From the NCBI GenBank assembly GCA_050305635.1, contig JBNLFS010000059.1, positions 29,931-93,930 of the forward strand: a stretch of DNA of 64,000 nt. The letters are read 5' to 3'. Numbering within the stretch: position 1 is the first letter of the stretch; each line of letters begins with the position of its first letter. The translations under genes were made by a program, and so were the position numbers. The stretch is from Thiodiazotropha sp050305635 (GTDB lineage: Bacteria > Pseudomonadota > Gammaproteobacteria > Chromatiales > Chromatiaceae). The notes under the pieces were generated by a model. The model saw only the letters and a program-made list of their open reading frames with translations. It searched no databases and was not told the DNA's origin. This document shows positions 43,420 to 52,712 of the stretch, one piece after another.

Positions 43420-43626
43420 AGTCTGTCCTTTCAGTATGTTAAATTTAGAGTTCATGAGCTGTCCGAGGCCGTCGCCAGAATTGGAGCGAAGTACTTCGGG
43501 CTCTTCGAATCGTCAACAGTACATAACACGTCGCTGGGAACTAATCCTATTGAAATCTGTTAGAAATTTGAATGGTGGGTTGGTTCCCGGTACCGTAGGG
43601 CGTTAATTGGGTACAAGCAGTCACTC

Positions 43627-43857
43627 ATGGTTATGAAACAGATCGATCAGTACGTTGAGGCACTTTGCCAAAAAGGTTGCGGCGCTGTCCGCGAGGATAT
43701 CAAATTATTGAAGCAGGGCGTGATCTTACCTGAGTTGACGACGCTCGACGACCGGGCCAGAAAAGCAGTGCTGGATGAACTCTGCTCGATCATGGCGGTT
43801 TATGGGGACCGATGCCCCGTGCCAGGGGTGCAAGAGAAGAAACAATCGACCGGGTAA
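43627..43857 (+). CDS. Small conserved-looking protein of unknown function
   Basis: 76 residues, helical, with two Cys near KGCGAV and another near RCPVPG. It reads like a real small protein (QIDQYVEALCQKGCG, then LDDRARKAVLDELCSIM), and the SET-domain gene begins six bases after its stop, so the two are likely one operon. No family is recognised. A second ATG two codons downstream is an equal start. Confidence 0.6.
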   Translation: MVMKQIDQYVEALCQKGCGAVREDIKLLKQGVILPELTTLDDRARKAVLDELCSIMAVYGDRCPVPGVQEKKQSTG

Positions 43858-43862
43858 TATCC

Positions 43863-44201
43863 ATGGAAAACAGAAAATTGGCGAGTTTTGTCTATAAGGC
43901 GCCTTCCTCGATTCATGGGAATGGGCTGTTCGCAAAGGTTTCGATCAAAAAAGGCGCCTACATCGGCACCTACCAGGGGCCTGAAGCCAAGCGTGACGGT
44001 ACCTATGTGCTGTGGGTGTTTGAAGAGGGCCAGGATCCGGTCGGTCGAAGCGGGCGAAACCTGCTGAGGTATTTGAATCATCAGGAAAAGGGCAATGCGG
44101 AGTTTGACGGATTCGATCTCTTTGCTCTGCGTGACATCAGACCGCACGAGGAGATCACCTTCAACTACGGCGGATGGGAAGAGCACGAAACCCCGATCTG
44201 A
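43863..44201 (+). CDS. SET-domain protein (putative protein-lysine methyltransferase)
   Basis: 112 residues, little more than the SET core, from the ATG at 43863; the frame is open to 43812. The motifs are SIHGNGLFAKVSIKKGAYIG, RYLNHQEKGNAEF (the RxxNH site that binds SAM) and HEEITFNYGGW (the catalytic Tyr). There is no pre-SET or post-SET zinc region. Bacterial SET proteins have come by transfer from eukaryotes more than once and may modify ribosomal or host proteins; no target is evident. It follows the 76-residue gene closely. Confidence 0.88.
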   Translation: MENRKLASFVYKAPSSIHGNGLFAKVSIKKGAYIGTYQGPEAKRDGTYVLWVFEEGQDPVGRSGRNLLRYLNHQEKGNAEFDGFDLFALRDIRPHEEITFNYGGWEEHETPI

Positions 44202-44218
44202 TCACACTCCTGCCGTAA

Positions 44219-44237
44219 AGGCCGGATAATCCGGCCT
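44219..44237. terminator. Intergenic hairpin between convergent genes
   Basis: The perfect 9-bp inverted repeat AGGCCGGAT / ATCCGGCCT, centred on a single A, lies between the SET-domain gene and batD, which end toward each other. No T run follows on either side, so termination is likely but not certain. Confidence 0.55.
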
Positions 44238-44247
44238 CACATATCCC

Positions 44248-46002
44248 TCAGGGATTCAGCGGTATCAATTCATTGTTCGGCCGGCTTCGGGGAGACGTGC
44301 CCCGCCGCTCGGTCTGCAACAGTTCCATCACCGGGTAGTTTGCCCAGTCCGCTTGAGCGGTTGGGCTGTAGAGTGCCTTTTCCAGTGCGGTGACCGCTTC
44401 CGAAAGTGCCGGATCACAACGCTTGCACAGTCGCGCCAGGTTGTTCGGCGGATTGTCGGGCCAACTCTGCTGGGCCCATGCCAGCCAGGCTTCCCGTGCG
44501 GCCTGGGGATCCTTCTCCCGATAAGCCTGTTCGATGTGCAGCACAAGTGCCTGTTTTTCCTGCTCGGACGCTCTAGGCGCCACAGCCGTGGATTGTTTTT
44601 CAGCAGGGCGTGGGGGCGTGCGCCGATGACTCAGCCACCAGGCGATGAGGGTGAAAAGCCAGGCCACTCCCAATCCCCAGGCCAGCTTCCCTGGGCTGTC
44701 GTCCCGGGTCAAAGGCGGATTTCGTGGTTCAGGTGTATCGGCTTGCGCGGCCACCTCGGGAATAGGCTGTGCCGCCTGGACAGGGGGAGGGGCTGTCACC
44801 CCGGGGTTGGGTAGAAATTCAACATCCCGCTCCGGCAGGCGAACCATCTCCTGCCGCTGGGTTTCCGTGTTCCACCAGGGTATCTCTATTGCCGGAAGGT
44901 GGTATTGACCGGGTTCCGTGGCGATCAGGGTCAGGTTCTGCTGCAGGCTGCCACTGATCCCGGTGCGGGTCGTGGTGTCATGCAACTGGGGGCGTTCCGG
45001 GTAGACCTTGATGCCTGCCGGCATGTCACTGTTGATTTCCGGTAACTGACTCGACATCAGGCCGTCAGCCAGAAGCATGATTTTGCGGGTCAGAGGCTGG
45101 CCGGCAGTGATGGGTGTGGTGTTATCCAGGCCATTTTCCACGATCTGCAGGTTGCGCGCGGGCAGCCATTGCTTCCCTTGGAAGGTATCAGGGATGGGCT
45201 TGATGTTCAGGGTGATGTCATTGGACTCCGCGCGAACGATCCGTCCGGAATCCTGTGGAAACAGCAGGTCATCACTGAACAGGGCGCGGAAAGGGGATCG
45301 CGAGAGGCTGCCGCTACGGCCACGGAATTTGGCCGGGCTGAGGCTGAGTGCCCCCGCCTGATAGGCATAGAGGGCGAATGTCTGCTCCACGACCCGGTAT
45401 TCCACACCGTCGCGAACGGCGGAGTAACGGTCTTCATTGATGAGTTTGATCTGGGTGTCGTCGAGGGAGCTCTGGGGTATTTCAACCTGCTCTCCGCGGA
45501 CTCCGGGCGCCAGATAGGTCTTCAGGGTCAGGATCACAGCCTCTTCGATGTAGGCGGAGGGCTTGTCGACCGTCAATTCCATAAAGGCCTGTGAACCCGC
45601 ATCCTGGGTGCTGCCCTGGCCTTGGGGCGACACATTCAGGTTCAGTGCCACGGTGGACTCCGCACCGATCATCAACGGCGGGATTGCCAGATTGCCTGCC
45701 CGTTTCGGCAACAGGGTCAGGATCAGTGCGCGTTTGGACGACATTGTGCCATTCACCACCGAGATACTCTGCTGGGTCGAGCGTCCGAGAATCTCGAAAT
45801 CCGTCTCCAAAGCGCTCAGGTTGGGATTGATCTCCTGGTCCGTGTCGGTCTGCAGGGTGAGTCGTACCGGTTGATCGAGTTGGGTGGATTTGTGCGATAA
45901 CAACGCCTCGACCCGGGCTTGTGCGGGCAGGGCCATCAGGACCAGCAGTAGGGTAAGCAGCGTGCGCAGGTGCTGGAGTGTATTGGGTGTGCTGATAGAC
46001 AT
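44248..46002 (-). CDS. batD: BatD-family protein (orphan)
   Basis: A 584-residue envelope protein. The signal peptide ends PAQA. The extracytoplasmic part has several beta-sandwich repeats (SHKSTQLDQPVRLTLQ, then TLLPKRAGNLAIPPL). One transmembrane helix lies near 450-470 (WGLGVAWLFTLIAWWLSH), and the cytosolic C-terminal part ends in LIPLNP. BatD usually stands with batA, batB and a MoxR ATPase. None of these is next to it here, so it is an orphan or its partners are elsewhere. Confidence 0.88.
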   Translation of the reverse strand: MSISTPNTLQHLRTLLTLLLVLMALPAQARVEALLSHKSTQLDQPVRLTLQTDTDQEINPNLSALETDFEILGRSTQQSISVVNGTMSSKRALILTLLPKRAGNLAIPPLMIGAESTVALNLNVSPQGQGSTQDAGSQAFMELTVDKPSAYIEEAVILTLKTYLAPGVRGEQVEIPQSSLDDTQIKLINEDRYSAVRDGVEYRVVEQTFALYAYQAGALSLSPAKFRGRSGSLSRSPFRALFSDDLLFPQDSGRIVRAESNDITLNIKPIPDTFQGKQWLPARNLQIVENGLDNTTPITAGQPLTRKIMLLADGLMSSQLPEINSDMPAGIKVYPERPQLHDTTTRTGISGSLQQNLTLIATEPGQYHLPAIEIPWWNTETQRQEMVRLPERDVEFLPNPGVTAPPPVQAAQPIPEVAAQADTPEPRNPPLTRDDSPGKLAWGLGVAWLFTLIAWWLSHRRTPPRPAEKQSTAVAPRASEQEKQALVLHIEQAYREKDPQAAREAWLAWAQQSWPDNPPNNLARLCKRCDPALSEAVTALEKALYSPTAQADWANYPVMELLQTERRGTSPRSRPNNELIPLNP

Positions 46003-46411
46003 GATCCTGGTTTACATCGGAGACATTGAATGTGTAATCCATAAACAATGATGATACGGGGCGCCGCACGAGGTGACCACTAGCGGGTTCCCGGTTGGTT
46101 GGCCGCACCCCATTAGATGGGGGTGGGTGGCATAAGTTTCCAGTGGATCCGCGGAATTTCGTGCTCTTCTGGCATGCCTTTCGGGATCCCGCTTAAACCG
46201 GGCGGTAGTAAGGGTAGCACAGGCCTTGACCTATGGAGGCCCGTAGGACACGCCGGGTGTGTGACTTGGGCCGCCGTCCGTGCTGGGGGGGCTCCGCCGC
46301 AGCGCGAGGCCCAGGCATCGGGGATGGTTCTGGCCGTCTGATCACGACATACTGGGCGCCTGTTTGGGGTTCAGATCGGAAACCGTTGCACTGTCGAGGG
46401 GGCTGAGATGC
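46003..46411. other. Divergent intergenic region between batD and recJ
   Basis: The recJ frame stays open to 46280, but the first codons look non-coding. A CACCCC...GGGGGTG hairpin is near 46106-46126. Promoters for both genes should be here; none was resolved. Confidence 0.4.
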
Positions 46412-48166
46412 ATGGGCGAGAGAATGACCGGAGTGTTTGAGATACGCCGGAGACCGGCTGCGGTTTCGGAGCGTCTCGCACCCCAGCTCCATGCGGTGCT
46501 GCGTCGGATCTATGCTGCACGTGGGGTATGCGAGGACGGGGAGCTCGATCTGGGCCTTGCCCAATTGGCGCCGGTCAGCGGACTCATGGGGGTTGCTGAA
46601 GCGGCGGAATTGTTGCATGAGCAGATTCTCGCGGGCGCTCATATCCTCATCGTCGGGGATTATGACGCTGACGGCGCCACCAGTACCGCGCTCTCAGTGT
46701 TGGCGCTCCGGGCGTTCGGTGCCCGCAAGGTCTCCTATCTGGTGCCCAATCGCTTCGAATACGGCTACGGACTGACCCCGGAGATCGTGGAGCTGGCAGC
46801 CTCCCGGGAGCCGGATCTGATCGTCACCGTGGACAACGGGATCTCGAGCCACGAGGGTGTCGCTCAGGCCAACCGGCTTGGCATACCGGTGTTGATCACC
46901 GATCACCATCTGCCGGGCCGGGAGTTGCCCGCCGCCCGGGTGATTGTCAATCCGAACCAGCCGGGGGATGATTTCGCCAGTCCCTGTCTGGCCGGGGTCG
47001 GAGTCATCTTCTATGTCATGGCGGCCCTGTTCAATCGACTCGACACTCAGGGCTGGTTCGACGGGAAGCGGCACCCCCGGCCGGTTCCCGCGGAGTGGCT
47101 CGACCTGGTGGCCCTGGGCACCATCAGCGACCTGGTGCCTCTGGACCATAACAACCGGATTCTGGTCTCCCAGGGGCTCAGGCGTATCCGCGCGGGGCGT
47201 TGCCGTCCCGGCATCCTGGCGCTGCTGGAGGTGTCCCGGCGTGACCCGCAGAAGATCGTCGCATCGGACATCGGTTTCGCCGTGGGACCGCGGCTGAATG
47301 CGGCGGGTCGTCTCGACGACATGAGTCTGGGCGTCGAGTGCCTGTTGAGTGAGTCCGCGGATCAGGCGCGCACCATGGCGGCTGAGCTGGACCGCCTCAA
47401 CCAGATGCGGCGAGCCCTGGAGCAGGAGATGAAAACCCAGGCGGAAGCGCTGCTGCAGCATTCCGATGACTGGACTGGTACGGGACTGCCCCACGGGCTG
47501 TGCCTGTTCGATGAACGCTGGCATCAGGGGGTGACCGGGATTCTGGCGTCCCGTATCAAGGATCAGTATCATCGCCCGGTCATCGCCTTCGCGGATGCCG
47601 GTCAGGGGATGTTGAAGGGATCCGGGCGATCCATTCCGGGATTGCATATGCGCGATCTGCTGGATCTGATCGCCTCCCGGGAGCCTTCCCTGATCAGCCG
47701 TTTCGGGGGGCATGCGATGGCGGCGGGGTTGAGCCTGAAGCGCTCCGCGTTCGACCGGTTCAGGGCGTGCTTTGAGCAGACTCTGGCCGAACGGCTTGAT
47801 CCGGCCCTGCTGGAGGGCGTGATTCTTACGGATGGCGCCCTCGGACCCGAGGAGATGAACCTGGAGCTTGCGCAGCTGATTCGCGAAGCCGGTCCCTGGG
47901 GGCAGGGCTTCCCGGAACCCCTGTTCGAGGGGCGATTCACGGTTCTGCAGCAGCGGGTCGTGGGCGAATCCCATCTACAGCTGGTATTGGGTTACGATAC
48001 GGCCCACGGCAGCGTGGATGCCATCGCCTTCAACCAGCCCAGGCTGGCGGAGGCCGTGCGCAGCATCCATGCGACCTACCGTTTGAACGTGAATGATTTT
48101 CGCAACAGACTCAGTGTGCAACTGATCGTGGAGACAATCCAATCGATACCCAAGACGACGAATTAG
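46412..48166 (+). CDS. recJ: Single-stranded-DNA exonuclease RecJ
   Basis: 584 residues from the ATG at 46412; an ATG at 46424 is an equal choice. The DHH domain is clear: GDYDADGATSTAL, TVDNGISSHEG and ITDHHLPGREL hold the metal-binding Asp and His residues. The DHHA1 domain has FGGHAMAAGLSLKRS, and an OB-fold ends the protein. RecJ degrades ssDNA 5' to 3' in recombination and mismatch repair. The 3' end overlaps the inferred start of darP. Confidence 0.95.
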   Translation: MGERMTGVFEIRRRPAAVSERLAPQLHAVLRRIYAARGVCEDGELDLGLAQLAPVSGLMGVAEAAELLHEQILAGAHILIVGDYDADGATSTALSVLALRAFGARKVSYLVPNRFEYGYGLTPEIVELAASREPDLIVTVDNGISSHEGVAQANRLGIPVLITDHHLPGRELPAARVIVNPNQPGDDFASPCLAGVGVIFYVMAALFNRLDTQGWFDGKRHPRPVPAEWLDLVALGTISDLVPLDHNNRILVSQGLRRIRAGRCRPGILALLEVSRRDPQKIVASDIGFAVGPRLNAAGRLDDMSLGVECLLSESADQARTMAAELDRLNQMRRALEQEMKTQAEALLQHSDDWTGTGLPHGLCLFDERWHQGVTGILASRIKDQYHRPVIAFADAGQGMLKGSGRSIPGLHMRDLLDLIASREPSLISRFGGHAMAAGLSLKRSAFDRFRACFEQTLAERLDPALLEGVILTDGALGPEEMNLELAQLIREAGPWGQGFPEPLFEGRFTVLQQRVVGESHLQLVLGYDTAHGSVDAIAFNQPRLAEAVRSIHATYRLNVNDFRNRLSVQLIVETIQSIPKTTN

Positions 48167-48657
48167 AGCTGGAGTGGGACGAGGGCCCCAGCAAAAGCGA
48201 GAAGAAGCGGGAGATGCACGCCCTGCAAAAGCTGGGTGAGCGCCTGACCGGCCTGTCGGATGGCTACCTCTCGCGAATGGTGCTGAGCGAGGACATGAAA
48301 CTCGCATTGGCGGAGTCCAAGCGCATCAAGTCGCATAATGCCCTGCGCCGGCACTACCGGCGCCTGGGCAAACTGCTGCAGCATGAGGATCTGGCCTCCA
48401 TCCAGCAGGTGGTGGATGAAATCGATGGAGAACACCAGTCATCCGTCTCCCGGTTTCATGTGCTGGAGCAGTGGCGTGAGCGCCTGCTTGAAGGGGACAG
48501 CGAGGTCTTCGGTGAGTACCTGGAAGCCTATCCCAATGCGGATCGCCAGCAGCTGCGCCAGCTGATTCAGGCGGTGCAGAGAGAGCGTGAAAAGGAAGCG
48601 CCACCGGCGGCCTATCGCAAACTGTTCAAGTACTTGCGCCAGGTGGCCGAGCTTTAA
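48142..48657 (+). CDS. darP: Ribosome biogenesis factor DarP (YjgA), non-standard start likely
   Basis: Helical protein of the DUF615/YjgA family that helps mature the 50S subunit. The first ATG is at 48214 (147 residues), but family similarity begins upstream (LEWDEGPSKSEKKREM). No ATG, GTG or TTG exists in frame between the preceding stop at 48093-48096 and 48214. An ATC at 48142 lies eight bases after GGAG and would add 24 residues, so I place the start there with caution. Later segments ALAESKRIKSHNALRRHYR and GKLLQHEDL are typical. It overlaps recJ. Confidence 0.8.
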   Translation: MDTQDDELELEWDEGPSKSEKKREMHALQKLGERLTGLSDGYLSRMVLSEDMKLALAESKRIKSHNALRRHYRRLGKLLQHEDLASIQQVVDEIDGEHQSSVSRFHVLEQWRERLLEGDSEVFGEYLEAYPNADRQQLRQLIQAVQREREKEAPPAAYRKLFKYLRQVAEL

Positions 48658-48833
48658 GGGGGGCTTATTCCGATTTTTCAATGAATTGGTAATATGTTGT
48701 ATTTATTGGATATATTGCCTGTTTCGAGAAATCACTCGAGGTCGGATTTACCGATCTCCCGGGCAACGGCAGGCATCCCGCCAGTCGCCTGTTCAGGAAG
48801 GTAACGCCTTACCCGACGCTGGCTTTGACCCAC

Positions 48834-49757
48834 TCAACGGGGTGTTGAATCGGTACTGGTGTCCGCGACCGGCCGTGAGTGGGCATTCGGAATGTTGCGG
48901 ATATCCCAGTGGGCAATGGCCCAATGCCAGAATTCCTCGAGACTCGCGGTCGGCTCGGGGGGCGGGACTTGCCCCAGGAATTGCAGGGCCGGCAGCAGAC
49001 TGCGCATGGGCTGATCCGGAGTCACGGCCAGGTCCTGGTCCTGCTTACTCAGTTTGCGTCCCTGAGCATCGGTAGCCAGAGGCAGATGCAGATAGTCGGG
49101 GCGCTTCAGTGCCAGGACCTCCTGTAGGAGGCACTGTCTTGGGGTGGAGCTGAGTAGGTCCGCGCCACGGACCACGTGGGTAATCCCCTGCCAGCCGTCA
49201 TCCACAACCACCGCAAGCTGATAGGCGTAAAACCCATCCGCTCTACGGATCACGAAATCCCCAATCTCACGACCCGGATTCTGGGTATAGGAACCCAGCA
49301 GCCGATCCGTGAAACGCAGCGGTCGGTCGTGGGTTCTGAATCGGATGCTGTGCGCCTTGGCAGGATGTGCCATGCCCCCGCGGCAGGTCCCGGGATAGAT
49401 CGGGCCTTCCGGCCCCGTTTCAGCTCGTTCCCCGATCTCCTTGCGGGAACAGCAGCAGGGATAAGCGCTGCCCGATTGCAGCAATTTCCGGACGATCTCC
49501 TCATACCGATCAAAACGCTGGCTCTGATAGATGACTTCTCCGTCCCATGCGAAACCGAAGGCCTCCAGCACCCGCAGGATTTTGTCCGCGGCGCCCGGAA
49601 CCGTCCGAGCCTGATCAACATCCTCGATCCGGATCAGCCACTCACCCCCGGCGCTGCGGGCATCGAGATAGCTCCCCAGGGCAGCGATGAGGGAGCCGAA
49701 ATGGAGTTGTCCGGTGGGAGAGGGTGCAAACCGGCCACGATAGGCGGTCTCAGACAT
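48834..49757 (-). CDS. gluQ: Glutamyl-Q tRNA(Asp) synthetase
   Basis: 307 residues from the ATG at 49757; the open frame further up runs through the terminator and is not real. It is a truncated GluRS-like enzyme without an anticodon domain. RFAPSPTGQLHFGSL carries the HIGH-like motif, YPCCCSRKEI and YPGTCRGG hold the zinc Cys residues, and GRKLSKQDQ is the KMSKS-like loop. It adds glutamate to the queuosine base of tRNA(Asp). It lies downstream of dksA with a terminator between, as in enterics. Confidence 0.93.
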   Translation of the reverse strand: MSETAYRGRFAPSPTGQLHFGSLIAALGSYLDARSAGGEWLIRIEDVDQARTVPGAADKILRVLEAFGFAWDGEVIYQSQRFDRYEEIVRKLLQSGSAYPCCCSRKEIGERAETGPEGPIYPGTCRGGMAHPAKAHSIRFRTHDRPLRFTDRLLGSYTQNPGREIGDFVIRRADGFYAYQLAVVVDDGWQGITHVVRGADLLSSTPRQCLLQEVLALKRPDYLHLPLATDAQGRKLSKQDQDLAVTPDQPMRSLLPALQFLGQVPPPEPTASLEEFWHWAIAHWDIRNIPNAHSRPVADTSTDSTPR

Positions 49758-49808
49758 GGCGGGATGGTGAGGATCCGAGGAAATGTCGGACTTTGGGAGT
49801 GCGGAAAG

Positions 49809-49835
49809 AAAAAAACCGGCAATTGCCGGTTTTTT
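49809..49835. terminator. Bidirectional terminator between dksA and gluQ
   Basis: The palindrome AAAAAAACCGGC-AATT-GCCGGTTTTTT gives an ACCGGC/GCCGGT stem with T runs on either strand. It stands 24 bases after the dksA stop on the minus strand. A terminator at this place is known in Shigella to limit gluQ expression. Confidence 0.92.
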
Positions 49836-49858
49836 CTTTCCTGAGAAGCAACAGAGGG

Positions 49859-50299
49859 TCAACCCATCTGTTTTTCACGGATTTCGTCAAGGGTTTTACA
49901 GTCGATGCACAGGGTCGCGGTGGGGCGCGCCTCCAGGCGACGGATGCCGATCTCGACACCGCAGGATTCGCAATAGCCGTATTCCTGGTTGTCGATCTTC
50001 TCCAGGGCCTCATCGATCTTCTTGATCAGCTTGCGCTCACGGTCCCGGGTACGCAGCTCGAGGCTGAATTCGGATTCCTGGGTCGCACGGTCATTCGGGT
50101 CCGGGAAGTTGGCGGCTTCGTCCTGCATATGATGCACGGTACGATCGACCTCCTGCATCAGATTCTCCTTCCAGGCGGTCAGGATGCTGCGGAAATGCGC
50201 TTCCTGATCCTCGCTCATGTACTCCTCGTCCTTCGCGGGTTCGTAGGGCTTGATGCCGAAGGATCCAACGTCGCTAGCAGTGGCTTTCTTCTGGGCCAT
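49859..50299 (-). CDS. dksA: RNA polymerase-binding transcription factor DksA
   Basis: 146 residues. A coiled coil (about 30-105) carries the tip segment FPDPNDRATQESE with the conserved DxxDxA-type residues that reach the polymerase secondary channel. The zinc finger is CESCG and CIDC, so it is the zinc-bound form. DksA acts with ppGpp in the stringent response, which would include the GC-rich rpsB promoter further along. It is monocistronic up to the terminator. Confidence 0.96.
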   Translation of the reverse strand: MAQKKATASDVGSFGIKPYEPAKDEEYMSEDQEAHFRSILTAWKENLMQEVDRTVHHMQDEAANFPDPNDRATQESEFSLELRTRDRERKLIKKIDEALEKIDNQEYGYCESCGVEIGIRRLEARPTATLCIDCKTLDEIREKQMG

Positions 50300-50473
50300 T
50301 CAGGGTACCTCTTCAGTGAAGGCGCATATCTATACCAGAAAGAAAAGATCGAAACAACACGATCGGCCGGACATGCGGATCTTTTGCCGGTGTTTGCGAA
50401 GCAGATGCCCGCGCGCCCGTTCAGCTTTGCTAAACTAGCCCGGGCTCAATTCGCTGATAATCAGGTTGTGAAT

Positions 50474-51247
50474 ATGGCAGTACTAAAAGCGTTGATATTC
50501 GATGTGGACGGCACCCTCGCCGATACGGAGCGGGATGGTCACCGGGTGGCCTTCAATCAGGCCTTTCGTGACGCCGGACTGGATTGGGACTGGTCCGTGG
50601 CGCTGTATGGGGAACTGCTCAAGGTGACCGGTGGCAAGGAGCGGATTCGCCACTATCTGGAGCATTTCAATACGGATTTCGTCTGTCCCCCCGACCGTGA
50701 TGCCTTCATTGCGGGGCTGCACGCCGCCAAGACCGAGCACTACACCCGGATGATGGCCGAAGGCGCCATCCCCATGCGCAGCGGGGTCAAACGGCTGATA
50801 CGGGAGGCCCGCGAGCAGGGCCTGCGGCTGGCCATCGCCACCACCACAACCCCGGCCAATGTCAGTGCGCTGCTCAGGTACAGTCTCGCCCCCGATTCCG
50901 AATCCTGGTTCGAAGTGATCGCCGCGGGGGATATCGTACCGGCAAAAAAACCGGCCCCCGACATCTATGTCTGGGCGATGCAGCAGATGGGACTCAATCC
51001 CGAGGTGTGCATGGCCTTCGAGGATTCCCACAACGGGGTTCGCTCCGCGTTGCAATCCGGTATCGCATCGGTGCTGGTGACCACCAACGGCTACACCGAG
51101 GCGGATGATTTCTCCGGGGCCCGCCTGGTGATTGACCAATTCGGCGAACCGGATCAACCCTTTACGCTGCGTGACGGAGAGGCCTGCGGTAAGCGATGGG
51201 TCGATATCGAGCTGCTGGAATACGTACATCGCGGTCACTGTCCATGA
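50474..51247 (+). CDS. HAD-family phosphatase (CbbY-like)
   Basis: 257 residues from the ATG at 50474; a GTG two codons earlier is possible and the longer open frame is spurious. HAD motif I is IFDVDGTLADTERDG with the two catalytic Asp, motif II is ATTTT, the Lys is in AKKPAPDIY, and EDSHNGVRSAL holds motif IV. The cap domain and the TERDGHRVAFN segment match CbbY, a phosphatase of xylulose-1,5-bisphosphate that protects Rubisco. No Rubisco genes are near. It overlaps the aminotransferase start by four bases. Confidence 0.88.
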   Translation: MAVLKALIFDVDGTLADTERDGHRVAFNQAFRDAGLDWDWSVALYGELLKVTGGKERIRHYLEHFNTDFVCPPDRDAFIAGLHAAKTEHYTRMMAEGAIPMRSGVKRLIREAREQGLRLAIATTTTPANVSALLRYSLAPDSESWFEVIAAGDIVPAKKPAPDIYVWAMQQMGLNPEVCMAFEDSHNGVRSALQSGIASVLVTTNGYTEADDFSGARLVIDQFGEPDQPFTLRDGEACGKRWVDIELLEYVHRGHCP

Positions 51248-52413
51248 GCCTGATTGCCAAACGCATGGGGCGGATTGCCCCGTTCTATGTGATGGATCTG
51301 CTGGGTCGTGCCCGGAAAATGGAGGCCAACGGACAATCCGTGATCCACATGGAGATCGGGGAGCCCGACTTCGTTACCCCGGAACCGGTGATCGCCGCCG
51401 GCCACGCGGCGCTGGCGGCCGGTAAGACCCACTACACCCCGGCCGCGGGGCTTACGGAATTACGCCAGGCCATCGCGGATGACTATCGTGAGCGTTACGG
51501 GGTGCGTGTTCCCGCCGAGCGCATCATTGTGACTCCGGGCTCCTCCGGGGCTCTGCAACTGCTGCTCAGCGTACTGATCAACCCGGGCGAGTCGGTACTC
51601 ATGGCCGATCCCGGCTATCCCTGCAATCGTCATTTCGTGGAGCTGGTGGACGGGATACCCGTGGGGGTGCCGGTTGGGCCGGAGACCGGCTACCAGCTGA
51701 CCGCGGATCATCTCGACGATGCCTGGCGGGACGACACCAAGGCCGTGATGGTGGCCTCTCCCTCCAATCCCACCGGCACCCTGCTGAGCGACGGAGAGAT
51801 GCAGCGTTTGCACGACAAGGTCAGCGAACGGGGCGGCATGCTCATCGTCGACGAGATCTACCAGGGATTGACCTATGATCTGGCCTCGGGAAGCGCCCTG
51901 CGGTTTTCCGACAACCTCTGCGTGATCAACAGTTTCTCGAAATATTACTGCATGACGGGATGGCGCTTGGGGTGGCTGGTGGCGCCCGAGGTGTTGATCG
52001 ATCCCCTGGAGCGTCTGGCGCAGAACATCTTTCTGTCGGCGCCGACCCTTTCCCAGGTTGCCGCGCTGAGCGCCTTCTCACCCGAAGTGAGGGCGATCCT
52101 GGAAAGTCGGCGTCAGGCCTTTCAGCAGCGGCGTGATTATCTGCTTCCCGCGTTGCGCGAGCTGGGCTTCTCCATTCCGGTGACGCCCCAGGGTGCTTTT
52201 TACCTGTATGCCGGCTGCAGCGATCTCAGCGATGACAGCCAGGTGCTGGCGGAGCAGATCCTCACTCAGGCGGGTGTGGCGGTCACGCCGGGGCTCGATT
52301 TCGGCTTTCACCGCCCTGAGAAGCACCTGCGTTTCGCCTACACCACCGATCTGGAGCGTCTACAGGAGGGCGTAGAACGGATTCGACGCTTTCTCGAATC
52401 CCGGACCGGCTGA
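51244..52413 (+). CDS. Pyridoxal-phosphate aminotransferase (class I/II)
   Basis: 389 residues from the ATG at 51244 that overlaps the HAD gene stop (ATGA). The PLP Lys is in INSFSKYYCMTGWRLGW, phosphate binding in SSGALQLLL, and ASPSNPTGTLL and DEIYQGL hold the Asn and the pyridine-ring Asp. It fits the aspartate/alanine-like aminotransferase group; substrate choice is not decided by sequence. Translational coupling to a CbbY-like phosphatase is unusual and has no clear pathway meaning. Confidence 0.9.
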   Translation: MSLIAKRMGRIAPFYVMDLLGRARKMEANGQSVIHMEIGEPDFVTPEPVIAAGHAALAAGKTHYTPAAGLTELRQAIADDYRERYGVRVPAERIIVTPGSSGALQLLLSVLINPGESVLMADPGYPCNRHFVELVDGIPVGVPVGPETGYQLTADHLDDAWRDDTKAVMVASPSNPTGTLLSDGEMQRLHDKVSERGGMLIVDEIYQGLTYDLASGSALRFSDNLCVINSFSKYYCMTGWRLGWLVAPEVLIDPLERLAQNIFLSAPTLSQVAALSAFSPEVRAILESRRQAFQQRRDYLLPALRELGFSIPVTPQGAFYLYAGCSDLSDDSQVLAEQILTQAGVAVTPGLDFGFHRPEKHLRFAYTTDLERLQEGVERIRRFLESRTG

Positions 52414-52712
52414 GCCGGACTATTCTCATCTCGCTTACCTGCTCCGAGTGGGGATATTCGAGAATCGGGACGTCCTTTCCACTGCCTTGGTTTATTGGGT
52501 CAGTCCACCTTACCACGAAGGACACGAACTTGGATCATGATTGGGAGAAGGGGTGTTACGGATCGGCTGGCCGTCTATCGTTATTTTCCTCATGCCTGAT
52601 ATGGTCGGTTTCGCCCTACTGTCCCGCCCCTTCGGGGACCTCTGCGATGCTCACAAAAACCGGCGGGGCTGGAACTCGCTATCGCTCAAACAGCCAGCCC
52701 CGGAGGGTCGTT

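Noticed and set aside
46694..47974. 426-codon open frame antisense to recJ
   Set aside because: It lies opposite the conserved DHH and DHHA1 motifs and has Gln/His/Arg-rich shadow composition.
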